DNA of 6,111 bases from Planctomycetota bacterium (GTDB lineage: Bacteria > Planctomycetota > Phycisphaerae > Sedimentisphaerales > Anaerobacaceae): NCBI GenBank assembly GCA_022567055.1, contig JADFHU010000369.1:1-6111 (forward strand). The letters are read 5' to 3'. Under the pieces are notes generated by a model, which saw only the letters and a list, made by a program, of their open reading frames with translations, was not told where the DNA came from and did not search any database. Shown one piece after another: positions 6,081 to 6,111 of this stretch (positions are counted from its first letter, which is position 1; every line of letters begins with the position of its first letter). The position numbers and the translations under genes were made by a program.

Positions 6081-6101
6081 TTAGGCGCGACGTGTGCCTA
6101 A
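6081..6101 (-). promoter_or_regulatory. Short inverted repeat upstream of the glycosyltransferase start
   Basis: TTAGGC at 6081-6086 and GCCTAA at 6096-6101 form an exact 6-bp inverted repeat. As plus-strand RNA the stem could extend to 8 bp with one G-U pair and a 5-base loop (GACGT). It lies 10-31 bases upstream of the minus-strand start codon, so it would fall in the leader or promoter of that gene. It lacks a T-run on either side. It may be an operator or chance; the window ends too soon to judge. Confidence 0.2.
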
Positions 6102-6111
6102 CTTTAGTCTC

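Noticed and set aside
1..6111. CRISPR array, tRNA, rRNA or insertion-sequence ends
   Set aside because: No regularly spaced repeats, no cloverleaf-like segment, no conserved rRNA stretch and no transposase motif or paired terminal repeats were seen on either strand.

Overview
The window looks like part of a bacterial chromosome from a Gram-negative lineage. The coding density is high, one protein carries a lipoprotein signal, another carries a Sec-type signal, and there is an AlgI-like membrane O-acyltransferase with an SGNH partner. I cannot place it at genus level. The SUMF1-type lipoprotein, PD40 propeller and exopolysaccharide-type genes would fit Desulfobacterota, Planctomycetota, Nitrospirota or similar groups, but this is a guess from gene content.

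Layout. Positions 1-443 hold no convincing gene: there is one doubtful 67-codon minus-strand ORF, a cluster of CTTGAC repeats, and a palindrome next to an extended -10 element. From 444 to about 5484 four plus-strand genes follow with gaps of only 14, 11 and 21 bases, so they are probably one operon. They are (1) an exported PD40/TolB-like beta-propeller; (2) a predicted lipoprotein that fuses a formylglycine-generating-enzyme-like (SUMF1) domain to a complete zinc-dependent histone-deacetylase-fold amidohydrolase; (3) an MBOAT O-acyltransferase of the AlgI type; and (4) an SGNH/GDSL protein with one membrane anchor, the usual partner of such MBOATs, which stops early. On the minus strand, 6070-5447 encodes the N-terminal half of a GT4-like glycosyltransferase.

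The SGNH and glycosyltransferase genes meet tail to tail with a 38-bp overlap, and each lacks its C-terminal part. The simplest reading is one deletion (or an assembly chimera) that removed the 3' ends of two convergent genes.

How the genes could work together. MBOAT plus SGNH proteins move acetyl groups across the inner membrane and onto an extracytoplasmic glycan, as AlgI/AlgJ/AlgX do for alginate. A surface-anchored deacetylase of the HDAC superfamily in the same operon, fused to a carbohydrate/protein-modification-type SUMF1 domain, suggests a combined acetylation/deacetylation module for a cell-surface polymer. That link is an inference. The fusion protein, its predicted location outside the cytoplasm, and its operon are the most unusual points here. 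If the truncation of the SGNH partner is real, the acetyl-transfer step may be broken in this strain.
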